Shown in pieces: positions 63,820 through 64,000 of a stretch of 64,000 nt of DNA. The notes beneath the pieces were generated by a model. It had not been told where the DNA came from. It searched no databases and saw only the letters and a program-made list of their open reading frames with translations. The stretch's first letter is position 1. Every line of letters starts with the position of its first letter. The position numbers and the translations under genes were made by a program. This DNA comes from Phoronis australis (Eukaryota; Phoronida; Phoronidae): positions 1 through 64,000 of the forward strand of contig NMRA01000105.1 in NCBI GenBank assembly GCA_002633005.1, in the 5' to 3' direction.

Positions 63820-64000
63820 AAGGTTATGCAGGACCTTATCCACAAGCAGTTAGTGAAATATCTTCAAAATTGTAGATTTTAACTCAATAAACGTATGTTT
63901 TCTGAAAGCGGAAAGTCTGTAGACTTTGATTTTTTACTTTTTGTCGATATCTCATTAACTGGGTAACACGGCCATGTGTTTCAGTAAAATTTAGCAAAAA
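63820..64000. repeat. Dispersed repeat C, copy 2, cut by the window end
   Basis: Matches 42935-43145 and runs to the end of the window. Confidence 0.65.

Overview
The window is animal nuclear DNA. It is AT-rich, gene density is low, protein genes are split by spliceosomal introns, and transposon debris of many kinds lies between exons. The two recognisable proteins (a mitochondrial aldehyde dehydrogenase and a PCTAIRE kinase) are metazoan in type. The mix of miniature DNA transposons, tRNA-derived SINEs, CR1/L2-type and L1-type fragments suits a marine invertebrate such as a mollusc, hemichordate or cephalochordate. The sequence alone does not settle the phylum. All exon calls below were made by eye from protein homology, GT/AG sites and phase. 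LAYOUT: 1-16.8 kb has no host gene that I can support. It holds a fold-back MITE, a 5'-truncated CR1/L2-like retrotransposon with an open reverse transcriptase frame (4.7-6.4 kb), an opposite-strand RT fragment, an L1-like remnant, a second MITE and an 18-bp minisatellite. At 16.8-26.7 kb (+) lies a ten-exon succinate-semialdehyde dehydrogenase gene (ALDH5A1 type), complete from a candidate ATG to stop. At 28.0-33.0 kb (-) lies a compact gene hidden by its small exons. It has a TATA box, a 5'UTR exon, four coding exons and a 3'UTR exon, and encodes a 103-residue secreted precursor: signal peptide, a 20-residue cysteine-free Trp/Arg/Pro/Tyr-rich peptide, a Gly-Lys-Arg amidation and cleavage site, then an acidic propeptide. 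This is the layout of an antimicrobial or regulatory peptide precursor, and I recognise no family for it. At 33-41.8 kb there is only a tRNA-like SINE head, MITEs and one THAP-like ORF. At 41.8-60.0 kb (-) lies a PCTAIRE kinase gene (CDK16/17/18 type); eleven exons are visible and the N-terminal exon(s) are missing. At 60-64 kb there are only repeats, ending in a large inverted repeat between 110-bp direct repeats. MAIN POINTS: (1) the hidden amidated cationic peptide gene; (2) a 33-bp tandem triplication across an exon end and 5' splice site of the PCTAIRE gene, which offers three in-frame donors and extra copies of an RRASL phosphosite-like motif; (3) an exact 40-bp tandem duplication of a 3' splice site in the dehydrogenase gene whose upstream copy would give an early stop; (4) a wider pattern of tandem arrays starting at or beside splice junctions in both genes. 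The three host genes show no pathway link to one another.
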